Origin: an uncultured Polaribacter sp.
GTDB taxonomy: Bacteria; Bacteroidota; Bacteroidia; Flavobacteriales; Flavobacteriaceae
DNA length: 64,000 nt
Direction: 5' to 3'
NCBI RefSeq assembly: GCF_947497125.1
Contig: NZ_CANMFI010000004.1
Coordinates: 1 to 64,000 of the forward strand
In this document: positions 46,343 to 58,300 of the stretch, in pieces
How the letters are laid out: the number at the start of each line of letters is the position of its first letter
Position numbering within the stretch: the stretch's first letter is position 1
Notes under the pieces: generated by a model
The model's input: only the letters and a program-made list of their open reading frames with translations
Told to the model about the DNA's origin: nothing
Databases searched by the model: none
Made by a program: the position numbers and the translations under genes

Positions 46343-46436
46343 AAAAAAGCGCGTTAAGGATTGACATGGAAATCCTTTTTTATTTTTTTTAATAAAAAAG
46401 ATTGCAATAGAAAGCCTGACCTGCAAGGGAACGCCC
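46343..46436 (-). ncRNA. Structured RNA element, resembling a Flavobacteria repeat RNA (Flavo-1-like)
   Basis: On the minus strand the element opens GGGCGTTCCCTTGCAGGTCA, contains GGCTTTC, an internal stem AAGGATT/AATCCTT, and closes AACGCGC followed by six T. The outer stem is GCGTT/AACGC. This layout (GGGCGTT ... AATCCTTAACGC) is familiar from a recurrent structured element in Flavobacteria intergenic regions, perhaps Rfam Flavo-1; the name is from memory and unverified. It starts 9 nt after the rluF stop, so it may be the 3' end of that mRNA or a separate small RNA. Confidence 0.5.
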
Positions 46437-46444
46437 AAAAGAAA

Positions 46445-47332
46445 CTACCAACGTTTCTTTTTTGATGACGCGTTATTATTGCGTTTGTTTTTAGGTGATG
46501 ATTTTCTAAAAGAAGCACTTTTTTTATTGAAATCGTTTTTTGTAGGTGCTAATTTTTTCTTAGAAATTTTCTTCTGTGGTTTTTCTTTAATAACAGAGGC
46601 TTCTTCTGTTTTTGAGGATGTAGAAATCATGGCATTGATTTCTTTCATTTCTTCGTCGGTCAATTCTCGCCAATCACCAGTTTGCAGATACCCCAATTCT
46701 ACATTCATAATTCGGGTTCTTTTTAACTTGGTTACCTCGTAATCTAAATATTCGCACATTCTACGAATTTGACGATTTAAACCTTGTGTTAAAATGATTT
46801 TAAAAATTTTATCGCTTACCTTTTCTACCCTACATTTTTTGGTAACGGTACCTAAAATAGGAATTCCGTTAGACATCTTTTCAATAAAATCTTCGGTAAT
46901 AGATTTGTTTACCGTTACAAAATACTCTTTCTCGTGGTTGTTACCTGCTCTAAGAATTTTGTTAACAATATCGCCATCATTGGTTAAAAAAATCAACCCT
47001 TCAGAGGGCTTGTCTAATCGACCAATCGGAAACAATCTTTCTGGGTAATTGATGTGTTTTACAATGTTATTGCGCTCTCTATCATCTGTTGTAGAAACAA
47101 TACCGATGGGTTTATTTAGGGCGATGTAAAGTGTTTTATTTTTTGGCTCTACCAATCTACCATCTAGTTTTACAATGTCTTTTTTTGCAACTCTATTGCC
47201 TAATTGAGTTGGTTTTCCGTTAATAGTAACCCTGCCTTCTTTGATAAATTTCTCTGCTTCTCTACGAGAACAAACGCCAGATGAACTTATGTATTTATTA
47301 AGATTTATAGATTGTTGATTGTTGGTATCCAA
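46445..47332 (-). CDS. rluF: 23S rRNA pseudouridine synthase RluF-like
   Basis: A 295-residue protein. It has an N-terminal S4 RNA-binding domain ([20 protein letters not shown]), a catalytic Asp in [18 protein letters not shown], and the RluF-type segments [17 protein letters not shown] and [19 protein letters not shown] Lys/Ser-rich basic tail follows (about 235-295, ending [17 protein letters not shown]). Overall order and length match E. coli RluF, which modifies U2604 of 23S rRNA, so RluF is favoured over RluB or RsuA. Confidence 0.88.
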   Translation of the reverse strand: MDTNNQQSINLNKYISSSGVCSRREAEKFIKEGRVTINGKPTQLGNRVAKKDIVKLDGRLVEPKNKTLYIALNKPIGIVSTTDDRERNNIVKHINYPERLFPIGRLDKPSEGLIFLTNDGDIVNKILRAGNNHEKEYFVTVNKSITEDFIEKMSNGIPILGTVTKKCRVEKVSDKIFKIILTQGLNRQIRRMCEYLDYEVTKLKRTRIMNVELGYLQTGDWRELTDEEMKEINAMISTSSKTEEASVIKEKPQKKISKKKLAPTKNDFNKKSASFRKSSPKNKRNNNASSKKKRW

Positions 47333-47489
47333 AGAATAGTATTTTGTGCAAAAATAATCAATATTTGTTAGTATTGGTTATGCGTTGCAAACTAAAAATA
47401 GATTTTAGAAGCGTTTTATTTGTAAAGATTTAATGAAAATTTTTAAGAACCTACAAATAGCATACATAAATAGAACTATTCAATAAAAA

Positions 47490-48092
47490 CTACCGTTCTA
47501 TTGTTCTAAATGTTAAGTTTATTCTTGGCGAATTTACTTTCTTTGTTGGTGGTAATCTATGTAGCCAATTTGTTTGCGTTCCGGTTTTCATAACCAATAA
47601 ACTTCCGTTTTCTAAAACAATGTCTACGCGTTGCTTATTTTCTTTATGCTTAAAAGAAAACTTTCTTTCTGCTCCTAATGATAACGAAGCAATTGCCCCG
47701 TCTTTCTTTAACATTTTTTCTGAATCTGAGTGATACGCCATTCCTTCACTACCAGAATGATAGAGATTTAATAAGCAAGAATTGTAAGTTTCGCCGCTTT
47801 CTTTTTCTACTATCTTTTTTAAGGCAAGCAATTCTTCTGTAAAAAGTAGGGCTGTTTTTGTAATTCCAGAATAGGTATATGAAAATTCTTTGTAACCATA
47901 CCAAGCAACTTTTCTCTTGGTAATTATTCTTTTTCCAAAAATAAGTGCTTCATCATTTTTCCATTGTATTGTTGTTAGAAGTTTTTTGTAGAAGAAATCT
48001 AATTGATTTTTATCTAAAACAATTCCGTGGTAATTGGTAACACCATCAAAAGGAAGTATATTTTTTGTTGTTTCTGAAGAAAATAAATCCAT
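47490..48092 (-). CDS. alkB: AlkB-like alpha-ketoglutarate-dependent dioxygenase
   Basis: A 200-residue Fe(II)/2-oxoglutarate dioxygenase. The iron ligands are visible: HSD (about residues 120-122 in MAYHSDSEK) and the distal His in NWLHRLPPT. The 2-oxoglutarate-binding arginine lies in SPRINLTFR near the C-terminus. It removes methyl lesions such as 1-methyladenine from nucleic acid by oxidation. The short length is typical of bacterial AlkB of the ALKBH2/3-like type. Confidence 0.88.
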   Translation of the reverse strand: MDLFSSETTKNILPFDGVTNYHGIVLDKNQLDFFYKKLLTTIQWKNDEALIFGKRIITKRKVAWYGYKEFSYTYSGITKTALLFTEELLALKKIVEKESGETYNSCLLNLYHSGSEGMAYHSDSEKMLKKDGAIASLSLGAERKFSFKHKENKQRVDIVLENGSLLVMKTGTQTNWLHRLPPTKKVNSPRINLTFRTIER

Positions 48093-48173
48093 TACCGTAA
48101 ATGTAGTAAAATTAGCTTTTACTTAAAACTACAATAAATCAATTAAAAGCACTAATTTTATAATAAAATTTCA

Positions 48174-49022
48174 ATGGTATTTGTCATCATATCTATTTTA
48201 TTGTTTTCTTTTAATAATGTTTTATGGAAAAAAAACTTACAAAATATAAATCTCTTTTTTCTAATTTCTTACAGAGCATTTTTTACAAGCTTTATTGCTG
48301 TTTGTATGTTAATTATTTATTTTGACTTCTCCCTTTTAGATTTTAATAGTTTTCTAAAAATCACTTTTGGATCACTACTAGGTGTAATTGGCTTATTTTC
48401 TATGTTGTTTGTTATCAAAAAAACATCACTGCAATGGTTAGGCATTTATAACCTTTTGGGTGTTGTAGTAACCACAATATATCTAGTTATTTTCGAAAAA
48501 GTAAATATATCAACCTCTTTAAACGGAATTATTATAATAATTTCTGGGTATTTACTTTTTATTTTTTTTAATAAAGAAACTAATTTTAAATTAAGTTTAA
48601 AATACCATTTACTATTATTTTGTATGGTTTTAAGTTTCAGTTTTTCTACTATTATACATTGGCGAAATTTAAATAACGCCATAAGTCCATTCTTTATTTT
48701 AGCCAACCAAGAATTATTAGTGTTTTTAGTAAGTAGTCTTTTTTTATTTTTTTATCACAGAAATAAGATCTTAAAAAGCAACTATAAATCAAACTTTAAA
48801 AATGTACTTGTAATGAGTATTGTTATTTTCTTTGCTATTCTATTTAGTTTTCTTGGCGTTAAAAAAACAGATCCCTTACTTACTACGGTGCTTTTTTTAG
48901 CAAGTCCGTTGACTACAATTTTATTTTCATTTCTATTTTTTAAAGAAAAAATAATCCTAAAAAATAGTATCGCAATTATCATAATTACTATTGGTGCATT
49001 TGTTTTACACTACAAACTATAA
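48174..49022 (+). CDS. EamA-family (DMT superfamily) transporter
   Basis: A 282-residue membrane protein with about ten helices. It opens MVFVIISILLFSFNNVLWKK and has a final helix pair, TTILFSFLFFKEKIILKNSI and AIIIITIGAFVLHYKL. The FLFFKEKI segment is typical of the second EamA repeat. The substrate is unknown. It is a single gene, divergent from alkB. Confidence 0.8.
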   Translation: MVFVIISILLFSFNNVLWKKNLQNINLFFLISYRAFFTSFIAVCMLIIYFDFSLLDFNSFLKITFGSLLGVIGLFSMLFVIKKTSLQWLGIYNLLGVVVTTIYLVIFEKVNISTSLNGIIIIISGYLLFIFFNKETNFKLSLKYHLLLFCMVLSFSFSTIIHWRNLNNAISPFFILANQELLVFLVSSLFLFFYHRNKILKSNYKSNFKNVLVMSIVIFFAILFSFLGVKKTDPLLTTVLFLASPLTTILFSFLFFKEKIILKNSIAIIIITIGAFVLHYKL

Positions 49023-49065
49023 CACTGTTACATACTAGCAAAAATTTACTTTTTAAAAACAAAAA

Positions 49066-49089
49066 AACCTCACAATAAATTGTGAGGTT
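49066..49089 (-). terminator. Terminator of tRNA-Ser(TGA)
   Basis: Stem AACCTCACAAT/ATTGTGAGGTT is followed by a T-run on the minus strand, immediately after the tRNA. Confidence 0.85.
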
Positions 49090-49092
49090 TTG

Positions 49093-49177
49093 CGGAGAAA
49101 GAGGGATTCGAACCCCCGGACCTGTTACAGTCAACAGTTTTCAAGACTGCCGCATTCGACCGCTCTGCCATTTCTCC
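49093..49177 (-). tRNA. tRNA-Ser (anticodon TGA)
   Basis: A class II tRNA. The acceptor is GGAGAAA/TTTCTCC. Anticodon stem GCAGT/ACTGT carries loop CTTGAAA (anticodon TGA). It has a long variable arm and T-loop TTCGAAT. Confidence 0.95.
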
Positions 49178-49387
49178 AGTGCGTCTCATTAGATATTCTC
49201 TAATTGCGAGTGCAAATATAGAAAGCTTTTTCATTTTCTGAAACAAAAAAGTAATTAATTTTTATTTTTTTTGAATATCGTTAATTCAAAATCATAATGT
49301 ACTGACTATCAATAAATTTATATTGTTCTAGACTTTTAGGTGTCATTATCTTAGAATCAAATAAATGTATAATAGCACCTTCTTTAG

Positions 49388-49395
49388 TATATTTG
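49388..49395 (+). promoter_or_regulatory. Candidate -7 promoter box of aroC
   Basis: TATATTTG matches TAnnTTTG, 26 bp before the aroC ATG. Confidence 0.45.
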
Positions 49396-49421
49396 TAAGA
49401 ACTATTATAATATAAAAACTT

Positions 49422-50486
49422 ATGTCGTTTAATACTTTTGGAAATTTGTTAAAAGTTACTACCTATGGTGAATCTCATGGAACAGCTATCGGAGGTGTTA
49501 TTGATGGTTTTCCTGCTGGTCTTGAGGTAAATTTAGAGGCTATTCAAGAAGAATTAAACAGAAGAAAACCTGGTCAATCTAAAATAGTAACTCAACGTAA
49601 AGAACCCGATACTGTAGAGTTTTTATCGGGTATTTTTGAGGGTAAAACAACCGGAACCTCTATTGGTTTTATTATTAAAAACACCAATCAAAAATCTAAA
49701 GACTATAACCACAATACTAATATTTACAGACCTTCACATGCAGATTTTACGTATGATAAAAAGTTTGGTAGCAGAGATTATAGAGGCGGTGGTAGAAGCT
49801 CTGCTAGAGAAACTGCCAATTGGGTAGTTGCAGGTGCTTTGGCAAAACAGCTAATTGCAAGTATTAAAATTAATGCGTTTACTTCTTCTGTAGGTGATAT
49901 TTTTATAGACAAACCCTATCAAGAATTAGATTTTTCTAAAACAGAAAGTAATATTATTCGTTGTCCAGACGAAATTTCTGCCGAGAAAATGATAGAAAAA
50001 GTAAAAGAAATTAGAAAAGCAGGCGATACTATTGGTGGTACAATAACTTGTGTAGCTCAAAATATACCTGTCGGTCTAGGAGAACCTATTTTTAATAAAT
50101 TACATGCAGAATTAGGCAAAGCTATGCTTTCTATCAATGCTGTAAAGGGTTTTGAATTTGGTAGTGGATTTTGTGGTGCTAAAATGAAAGGAACAGAACA
50201 TAATGATGTTTTTAATGCTGATGGCTCTACCCAATCAAACTTATCTGGCGGAATACAAGGTGGTATTTCTAACGGAATGGATATTTACTTTAGAGTTGCT
50301 TTTAAGCCTGTTGCTACTATAATGAGCAGCCAACAAACTATAAATTCTGAAAATGAAATTACAGAAATTACAGGTAAAGGAAGACATGACCCTTGTGTTG
50401 TACCAAGAGCAGTACCAATTGTAGAAGCAATGACTGCATTGGTATTGGCAGACTTTTGGCTGATTAATAGAACAAGAACTTTATAA
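49422..50486 (+). CDS. aroC: Chorismate synthase
   Basis: A 354-residue enzyme that converts 5-enolpyruvylshikimate-3-phosphate to chorismate with reduced FMN, the last shared step of aromatic amino-acid synthesis. Signatures are [18 protein letters not shown] (about 17-34), [14 protein letters not shown] followed by [14 protein letters not shown], and [18 protein letters not shown]. The conserved His in GESHG and in GRHDPC are present. The length is normal. Confidence 0.96.
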   Translation: MSFNTFGNLLKVTTYGESHGTAIGGVIDGFPAGLEVNLEAIQEELNRRKPGQSKIVTQRKEPDTVEFLSGIFEGKTTGTSIGFIIKNTNQKSKDYNHNTNIYRPSHADFTYDKKFGSRDYRGGGRSSARETANWVVAGALAKQLIASIKINAFTSSVGDIFIDKPYQELDFSKTESNIIRCPDEISAEKMIEKVKEIRKAGDTIGGTITCVAQNIPVGLGEPIFNKLHAELGKAMLSINAVKGFEFGSGFCGAKMKGTEHNDVFNADGSTQSNLSGGIQGGISNGMDIYFRVAFKPVATIMSSQQTINSENEITEITGKGRHDPCVVPRAVPIVEAMTALVLADFWLINRTRTL

Positions 50487-50490
50487 AAAA

Positions 50491-50515
50491 AAGCGAAACT
50501 TTAAAAGTTTCGCTT
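50491..50515. terminator. Bidirectional terminator
   Basis: Stem AAGCGAAACTT/AAGTTTCGCTT with A and T runs outside. It serves aroC and the DUF3467 gene. Confidence 0.88.
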
Positions 50516-50519
50516 TTTT

Positions 50520-50831
50520 TTATGCTTGACCAGTCGGCCCAAAATTCATTGGTATCGGTGGCTGTTCTGCATCTTTAATTTCACCATGAGCTTGCTCAAA
50601 CTTTCTAACATTATCTGCCAAAGCCTTCGTTAACCTTTTTGCATGTTGAGGCGTAAGTATAATTCTCGATTTTACTTTTGCCTTTGGCACACCTGGCATT
50701 ATATTGATAAAATCTAGAATAAATTCTGACATTGAATGATTGATGATTGCCAAATTAGAATAAGTTCCTTCGGCTATTTCCTGATCTAATTCTATGTTTA
50801 ATTGTCCGTCTTTATTTTGATTTTCTTCCAT
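50520..50831 (-). CDS. DUF3467 domain protein
   Basis: A 103-residue conserved protein. The core runs from IDLDQEIAEG-like residues (LNIELDQEIAEGTYSNLAII) through HSMSEFILDFINIMPGVPKA to ILTPQHAKRLTKALADNVRK, the known pattern of DUF3467. Function is unknown in the family; it is widespread in Bacteroidota, usually close to rpoC as here. There is no signal peptide. Confidence 0.85.
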   Translation of the reverse strand: MEENQNKDGQLNIELDQEIAEGTYSNLAIINHSMSEFILDFINIMPGVPKAKVKSRIILTPQHAKRLTKALADNVRKFEQAHGEIKDAEQPPIPMNFGPTGQA

Positions 50832-50848
50832 TAAAAAAATATTATTAG

Positions 50849-50897
50849 CTCGAACGCAGTCGAAACCTTAATTATAAATCTCTCGACTGCGCCCGAG
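50849..50897. repeat. REP-like imperfect hairpin
   Basis: CTCGAACGCAGTCGA at 50849-50863 pairs with TCGACTGCGCCCGAG at 50883-50897. The CTCGA(N)GCAGTCGA core is a motif often repeated between genes in Flavobacteriaceae. Only one copy is seen in this window. Confidence 0.45.
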
Positions 50898-50902
50898 AAA
50901 AC

Positions 50903-50956
50903 ATAAAAAAAAGTTGAATTGAATAGTGTAACAAGTTACAGCAAACAATTCAACTT
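50903..50956 (-). terminator. Terminator of the rpoBC operon
   Basis: On the minus strand, stem AAGTTGAATTG/CAATTCAACTT with a 24-nt loop is followed by eight T, 30 bp after the rpoC stop. Confidence 0.8.
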
Positions 50957-50985
50957 TTAAAATTTAAACGAATACTCGTTATATA

Positions 50986-53900
50986 TTAGAAACTTTGTTC
51001 TATTTCTTCTTTAGGACCAACAATTACGTTATCATAAGATCTCATACCTGTTCCTGCTGGTATTTTCTTACCAACAATAACATTCTCTTTCAATCCTTCT
51101 AAAGTATCAATCTTACCACTTACAGCAGCCTCATTTAATACTTTTGTAGTTTCTTGGAAAGAAGCTGCAGATATAAATGATTTTGTTTGTAATGATGCTC
51201 TTGTAATACCTTGTAAAACTTGTTCTGCTGTTGCTGGTTTAGCATCTCTTGCTTCAACTAAGTTTTGATCATTTCTTCTTAATAAAGAATTTTCATCTCT
51301 TAATTGACGTGCAGAAATAATTTGACCTGCTTTTAAGTTTTCAGAATCACCGGCATTTTCAACAACTTTCATTCCGTAAATAGCATCGTTATCTTTGATA
51401 AAGTCAATTTTATGGATTAATTGATTTTCTAATAATAAAGTATCACCAGAATCAATAATCTTAACTTTACGCATCATTTGACGAACAACAACTTCGAAAT
51501 GCTTGTCGTTAATTTTCACACCCTGTAAACGATATACTTCTTGTATTTCATTTACTAAGTATTCTTGCACTGCCGATGGGCCTTTTATTCTTAAAATATC
51601 TGAAGGGGTAGTTGCTCCGTCTGATAATGGCATCCCTGCTTTAATAAAGTCATTTTCTTGAACTAAAATTTGATTAGATAGTTTTACTAAATACTTTCTA
51701 ATATCTCCTGTTTTAGACTCAACAATAATTTCTCTATTACCACGCTTAATTTTACCAAATGATACTACACCATCTATCTCAGAAACTACTGAAGGATTAG
51801 AAGGGTTACGTGCTTCAAATAACTCTGTTACACGAGGTAAACCACCAGTAATATCGCCTGCTTTACCAGATTTTCTTGGTATTTTAACAAGTGTATGACC
51901 AGATGCTACCATATCGCCATCATCTATCATTAAGTGTGCACCTACAGGTAAACTGTAAGAACGTAATGCATTACCATCTTTATCTTCAATAATTAAAGAA
52001 GCAATGATTTTTTTGTTTTTAGAGTCGATCATTACCTTCTCTTGGAAACCTGTTTGCTCATCAATTTCAACAGAATAATTAATACCTTGTTGTAAATTAT
52101 CAAACTTCACTCTTCCTTCAAACTCAGAAACAATAACACCGTTAAATGGATCCCATTGAACAATTACATCACCTTTTTTGATGGTTTTACGATCTTTATC
52201 AAAAATAATAGAACCGTAAGGTAATATGTTTGTACTTTGAGTAATACCAGTTTTCTTATCGATAATTTTAATTTCGGCTGTTCTAGAGATTACAATGTCA
52301 ATTTCTTTACCATCATTATCTTTACCAGTAACTGTTCTTAAATCTTCTATAACAACTTTACCATCAAACTTAGCAATTAACTTATTCTCTTCAGAAATGT
52401 TACCTGCAACCCCACCAACGTGGAAAGTACGTAATGTTAACTGTGTACCTGGTTCTCCAATAGATTGTGCTGCAATTACACCAACTGCCTCACCAATTTG
52501 TACTTTGTTAAGGGTAGATAAACTTTGCCCGTAACACTTAGCACAAATACCTTTTTCTGACTCACAAGTTAATGCAGATCTTACTTCTAAACGATCTATA
52601 CCAGATTTTTCTACTGCTAATGCTAATTGAGAAGTAATTGGTTGATTTGCTTCTAAGATTAACTCTTCTGTAATTGGATCAAATACATCTTGTAAAGAAA
52701 TACGACCTTCTATTCTATCTGATAAAGATTCTACAATCTCATCATTTTTCTTTAAAGGTGTAACTTCTAAACCTCTTAATGTACCACAATCTTCTTCGTT
52801 AATAATAACGTCTTGAGAAACATCTACCAATCTACGTGTTAAGTAACCAGCATCTGCCGTTTTTAAAGCGGTATCTGCCAAACCTTTACGCGCACCGTGT
52901 GTAGAGATAAAGTATTCTAAAATTGATAAACCTTCTTTAAAGTTAGAAAGAATTGGGTTTTCAATAATTTCTCCACCACCAGCTGTAGATTTTTTAGGTT
53001 TTGCCATCAATCCACGCATACCTGTTAACTGACGAATTTGTTCTTTAGAACCCCTTGCACCAGAATCTAGCATCATGTAAACCGAGTTAAAACCTTGTTG
53101 GTCTTCACGTAAGTTTTTCATTGATAATTCTGTCAATCTATTATTCGTAGATCCCCAAACATCAATTACTTGGTTGTAACGCTCTTTTTGCGTTAACATA
53201 CCCATGTTATAATTTCCTACAATTACATCAACCTCTTTATTGGCTTCGTCAATCATAGATTGTTTTTCTTTAGGAATAATAATATCTCCTAATGAGAATG
53301 ATAAACCACCTTGGAAGGCAAATTTATATCCCATGTTTTTTATTTCATCTAAGAAAGCGCCTGTTGTAGGAATATCGGTTGCTTTTAAAACACCACCAAT
53401 AATACCACGTAAGTTTTTCTTAGTTAATACCTCATTAATGTATCCGGCAGCTGCAGGTACTTTTTCATTAAATAAAACTCTACCAACGGTAGTTTTAATA
53501 ATTCTAGTTACCTGATTACCATTTTCATCAATATCTTGAGTTCTTACTTTAATACCAGCATTTAAGTCTACTTTTTCTTCGTTAAAAGCAATTGTTACTT
53601 CTTCCGGAGAATAGAAAGTTAACCCTTCTCCTTTAATTTTAACTTCTGGAGTAGATATTCTTTCTTTGGTCATGTAGTATAAACCAAGTACCATATCCTG
53701 AGAAGGTACAGTAACTGGCGCACCATTTGCAGGGTTTAAGATATTATGAGAAGCCAACATTAACAATTGCGCTTCTAAAATAGCTTCTGGTCCTAATGGT
53801 AAGTGAACCGCCATTTGATCTCCATCAAAATCGGCATTAAAGGCAGAACAAGCTAACGGGTGTAACTGTATTGCTTTTCCTTCAATTAATTTTGGTTGAA

Positions 53901-55260
53901 ATGCTTGTATACCTAATCTGTGTAACGTAGGAGCTCTGTTTAATAAAACAGGATGTCCTTTAATTACATTTTCTAAAATATCCCAAACAACTGGTTCTTT
54001 TCTATCTATTATTTTCTTTGCAGATTTAACAGTCTTTACAATTCCTCTTTCTATTAATTTTCTAATTACAAAAGGCTTGTACAGTTCTGCTGCCATATCT
54101 TTTGGCAATCCACATTCAGACAATTTCATTTCTGGTCCAACAACAATTACAGAACGCGCAGAATAATCAACACGTTTTCCTAATAAGTTCTGACGGAAAC
54201 GACCTTGCTTACCTTTTAATGAATCTGATAAAGATTTTAAAGGTCTGTTAGATTCTGTTTTTACTGCTGATGATTTACGTGTGTTGTCAAATAAAGAATC
54301 TACAGATTCTTGTAACATACGCTTCTCATTACGTAAAATAACTTCTGGAGCTTTTATTTCTACCAATCGCTTTAAACGATTGTTTCTAATAATAACTCTT
54401 CTATATAAATCATTTAAATCTGAAGTTGCAAAACGTCCTCCATCTAATGGCACTAAAGGTCTTAATTCTGGTGGAATAACCGGAATTGCCTTCATAATCA
54501 TCCACTCAGGATTGTTTTCTCTATTTTTTTGAGAATCTCTAAAAGCTTCAACAACATTTAAACGCTTTAAAGCCTCAGTTTTACGTTGTTTAGATGTTTC
54601 TGTATTTGCTTTGTGTCTTAACTCAAAAGATAAACTTTCTAAGTCGATACGTGCTAATAAATCAATTAAACATTCTGCACCCATTTTAGCAATAAACTTG
54701 TTTGGGTCTTCATCATCTAAATATTGATTGTCTTGTGGCAATTCATCAACAATATCTAAGTATTCTTCTTCTGTTAAGAAATCCATTTTTTGTAATGGTT
54801 CTCCTTCAACATTTTTAGCAATACCTGGCTGAATTACTACGTAACGCTCGTAATAAATAATCATGTCTAACTTTTTAGAAGGCAATCCTAAAAGGTACCC
54901 CATTTTGTTAGGCAATGATCTAAAGTACCAAATATGAGCAACAGGAACCACTAAATTAATGTGTCCTACTCTATCTCTACGTACTTTCTTTTCTGTTACT
55001 TCTACCCCACATCTATCACAAACAATCCCTTTATAACGGATTCTTTTGTATTTACCACAAGCACATTCGTAATCCTTAACAGGACCAAAAATACGCTCAC
55101 AGAACAAACCATCTCTTTCTGGTTTGTGTGTACGATAGTTTATTGTTTCTGGTTTTAAAACTTCACCTTTAGAAATTTCTAAAATTGCTTCTGGTGATGA
55201 TAAACCAATTGATATTTTATTAAACTTTTTTACAGTGTACTTTTCTTGTTTTCTTGCCAT
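50986..55260 (-). CDS. rpoC: DNA-directed RNA polymerase subunit beta'
   Basis: The 1424-residue catalytic large subunit. The N-terminal zinc finger reads [20 protein letters not shown]. The Mg-binding active-site loop is [12 protein letters not shown] (about 474-485). The trigger-loop region reads [20 protein letters not shown] second Cys cluster is [13 protein letters not shown]. It lies 113 bp downstream of rpoB and ends the operon. Confidence 0.98.
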   Translation of the reverse strand: MARKQEKYTVKKFNKISIGLSSPEAILEISKGEVLKPETINYRTHKPERDGLFCERIFGPVKDYECACGKYKRIRYKGIVCDRCGVEVTEKKVRRDRVGHINLVVPVAHIWYFRSLPNKMGYLLGLPSKKLDMIIYYERYVVIQPGIAKNVEGEPLQKMDFLTEEEYLDIVDELPQDNQYLDDEDPNKFIAKMGAECLIDLLARIDLESLSFELRHKANTETSKQRKTEALKRLNVVEAFRDSQKNRENNPEWMIMKAIPVIPPELRPLVPLDGGRFATSDLNDLYRRVIIRNNRLKRLVEIKAPEVILRNEKRMLQESVDSLFDNTRKSSAVKTESNRPLKSLSDSLKGKQGRFRQNLLGKRVDYSARSVIVVGPEMKLSECGLPKDMAAELYKPFVIRKLIERGIVKTVKSAKKIIDRKEPVVWDILENVIKGHPVLLNRAPTLHRLGIQAFQPKLIEGKAIQLHPLACSAFNADFDGDQMAVHLPLGPEAILEAQLLMLASHNILNPANGAPVTVPSQDMVLGLYYMTKERISTPEVKIKGEGLTFYSPEEVTIAFNEEKVDLNAGIKVRTQDIDENGNQVTRIIKTTVGRVLFNEKVPAAAGYINEVLTKKNLRGIIGGVLKATDIPTTGAFLDEIKNMGYKFAFQGGLSFSLGDIIIPKEKQSMIDEANKEVDVIVGNYNMGMLTQKERYNQVIDVWGSTNNRLTELSMKNLREDQQGFNSVYMMLDSGARGSKEQIRQLTGMRGLMAKPKKSTAGGGEIIENPILSNFKEGLSILEYFISTHGARKGLADTALKTADAGYLTRRLVDVSQDVIINEEDCGTLRGLEVTPLKKNDEIVESLSDRIEGRISLQDVFDPITEELILEANQPITSQLALAVEKSGIDRLEVRSALTCESEKGICAKCYGQSLSTLNKVQIGEAVGVIAAQSIGEPGTQLTLRTFHVGGVAGNISEENKLIAKFDGKVVIEDLRTVTGKDNDGKEIDIVISRTAEIKIIDKKTGITQSTNILPYGSIIFDKDRKTIKKGDVIVQWDPFNGVIVSEFEGRVKFDNLQQGINYSVEIDEQTGFQEKVMIDSKNKKIIASLIIEDKDGNALRSYSLPVGAHLMIDDGDMVASGHTLVKIPRKSGKAGDITGGLPRVTELFEARNPSNPSVVSEIDGVVSFGKIKRGNREIIVESKTGDIRKYLVKLSNQILVQENDFIKAGMPLSDGATTPSDILRIKGPSAVQEYLVNEIQEVYRLQGVKINDKHFEVVVRQMMRKVKIIDSGDTLLLENQLIHKIDFIKDNDAIYGMKVVENAGDSENLKAGQIISARQLRDENSLLRRNDQNLVEARDAKPATAEQVLQGITRASLQTKSFISAASFQETTKVLNEAAVSGKIDTLEGLKENVIVGKKIPAGTGMRSYDNVIVGPKEEIEQSF

Positions 55261-55373
55261 GTTCTTTTTATAGTTATTGGTTTTTAGTTGTTAGTTTTTA
55301 GTGTTGATTTACGAATTCTAATTAAAGGATTGAAACCAATAACTATCAACTAACAACTACCAACTATTAAAAA

Positions 55374-58300
55374 TTATTCTTCTAATCTAACGTCTAAACC
55401 TAAACCTTTAAGTTCATGCATTAATACGTTAAATGATTCTGGTAAACCTGGTTCTGGCATTGTTTCACCTTTCACAATACTTTCGTATGTTTTAGCTCTA
55501 CCCATTACATCATCAGATTTTACAGTTAAGATTTCTCTTAAAATACTAGACGCACCATATGCTTCTAATGCCCAAACTTCCATCTCACCAAAACGCTGAC
55601 CACCAAATTGTGCTTTACCACCTAATGGTTGTTGTGTAATTAATGAATATGGTCCTATAGAACGAGCATGCATTTTATCTTCAATCATATGACCTAACTT
55701 AATCATATAAATGATACCAACCGTTGCTGGTTGATCAAAACGCTTACCTGTACCACCATCATATAAGTAAGTATGACCAAATCTTGGTACACTTGCTTTG
55801 TCTGTAATTTCATTAATCTGATCTAAAGATGCTCCATCAAAAATTGGTGTTGCATATTTAGTTCCTAATTTTTGACCTGCCCAACCAAGAACAGTTTCAT
55901 AAATTTGACCAATGTTCATACGAGAAGGTACTCCTAACGGATTTAAAACAATATCTACTGGTGTACCATCTTCTAAGAAAGGCATATCTTCTGCTCTTAC
56001 TATACGAGCAACAATACCTTTGTTACCATGACGTCCTGCCATCTTATCACCAACTTTTAGTTTACGCTTTTTAGCAATGTAAACCTTCGCTAGTTTTAAA
56101 ATTCCTGCTGGTAACTCATCACCTACAGAAATTGTAAATTTTTGACGACGTAAAGATCCTTGTAAATCATTTACTTTAATCTTATAGTTATGAACTAATT
56201 CGCTTACAGAATCATTTAATTCTTTATCGGTAGTCCAAGAACCTGTTAAGTGTAAATAATCATCTACAGAGTTTAACATTTTAAGTGTATATTTTTTACC
56301 TTTTGGTAAAACTTCTTCACCTAAATCATTAAAAACACCTTGTGAAGTTTTTCCGCTAATAAATGTGAATAATTTTTCAATTAAAACATCTTTTAAAGCT
56401 TCAAACTTAGATACAAAAGAAGATTCTAATTTAGCAACTGCCTCTTTATCTCTTAATCTTTTGTTTTTATCTTTTACAGCTCTTCTAAATAACTTTTTAT
56501 CAATTACTACACCTCTTAATGATGGCGAAGCTTTTAATGATGCATCTTTTACATCACCTGCTTTGTCTCCAAAAATAGCACGTAATAATTTTTCTTCTGG
56601 CGTTGGATCAGATTCTCCCTTTGGTGTAATTTTACCAATTAAGATATCACCTGGGTTAACTTCTGCTCCTATACGAATCATACCATTTTCATCTAAATCT
56701 TTAGTAGCCTCTTCAGATACGTTAGGAATATCATTAGTTAACTCTTCAGTTCCTAATTTTGTATCTCTAACATCTAAAGAATACTCATCAATATGAATAG
56801 ATGTAAATATATCTTCACGAACAACTCTCTCAGAAATTACAATCGCATCCTCAAAGTTATACCCTTTCCAAGGCATAAAGGCTACTTTCATATTTCTACC
56901 TAAAGCTAATTCTCCTTTTTGTGTTGCATAACCTTCACAAAGTACTTGTCCTTCATTTACTCTATCACCTTTTTCTACAATAGGTTTTAGGTTAATGTTG
57001 GTACCTTGATTGGTTTTTCTAAATTTAATTAAGTTGTAAGAAATTTCATCAGACTCAAAACTTACTAGTTTTTCTTCTTCTGATCTATCATACTTAATAG
57101 TAATTTTATTTGCATCTACATAAGTAACAACACCTGCACCTTCTGCATTTATTAAGATACGAGAATCTTTAGCAACTCTTCGCTCTAAACCTGTTCCTAC
57201 AATAGGAGACTCTGGTCTTAATAAAGGAACTGCTTGACGCATCATGTTCGATCCCATTAATGCACGGTTGGCATCATCATGCTCTAAAAACGGAATTAAA
57301 GATGCCGAAATTGAAGCAATTTGATTTGGAGCAACATCCATATAGTTAATCGCATCTGGATTTACTACTGGGAAATCTCCTTCTTCTCTTGCAATAACTC
57401 TATCTAAAACGATTTTTCCATCTTTTTTAAGCTCTAAATTAGATTGGGCAATTTTCATACCTTCTTCTTCTTCTGCACTTAAATAAATTGGCTCGTCAGA
57501 AGCAACTGAACCGTTGTCTACTTTTCTATATGGTGTTTCTATAAACCCTAAGTTATTCACTTTAGCAAATACTGCTAAAGAAGAAATTAAACCAATATTT
57601 GGTCCTTCAGGAGTTTCAATAGGACATAAACGTCCATAATGAGTATAGTGAACATCACGCACCTCGAAACCTGCTCTTTCTCTTGATAAACCACCTGGTC
57701 CTAAAGCAGATAATCTACGTTTATGAGTAATCTCTGCTAATGGATTGGTTTGATCCATAAATTGAGATAATTGGTTGGTACCAAAGAAAGAATTAATTAC
57801 AGATGACAATGTTTTTGCATTGATCAAATCGATTGGTGTAAACACTTCGTTGTCACGTACATTCATACGTTCACGAATTGTTCTTGCCATACGAGCTAAA
57901 CCAACACCAAATTGACCCGCTAATTGCTCGCCAACTGTTCTTACACGTCTGTTAGATAAATGATCAATATCATCTACTTCTGCTTTAGAATTTATTAATT
58001 CGATTAAATATTTAATAATCGTAATAATATCTAACTTCGTTAATACTTTTTGATCTATTGGTTCATTTAATTGAAGTTTAGTGTTCATTCTAAAACGACC
58101 AACTTCTCCTAAATTATAACGTTGTTCAGAAAAGAATAACTTATCAATAATACCTCTTGCAGTCTCCTCATCTGGCGGTTCTGCATTACGTAATTGTCTA
58201 TAAATATGTTCTACAGCTTCTTTTTCAGAGTTTGTAGGATCTTTCTGTAACGTATTATGAATAATCGCATAGTCTGCCATATCGTTATCTTCTTTATGAA

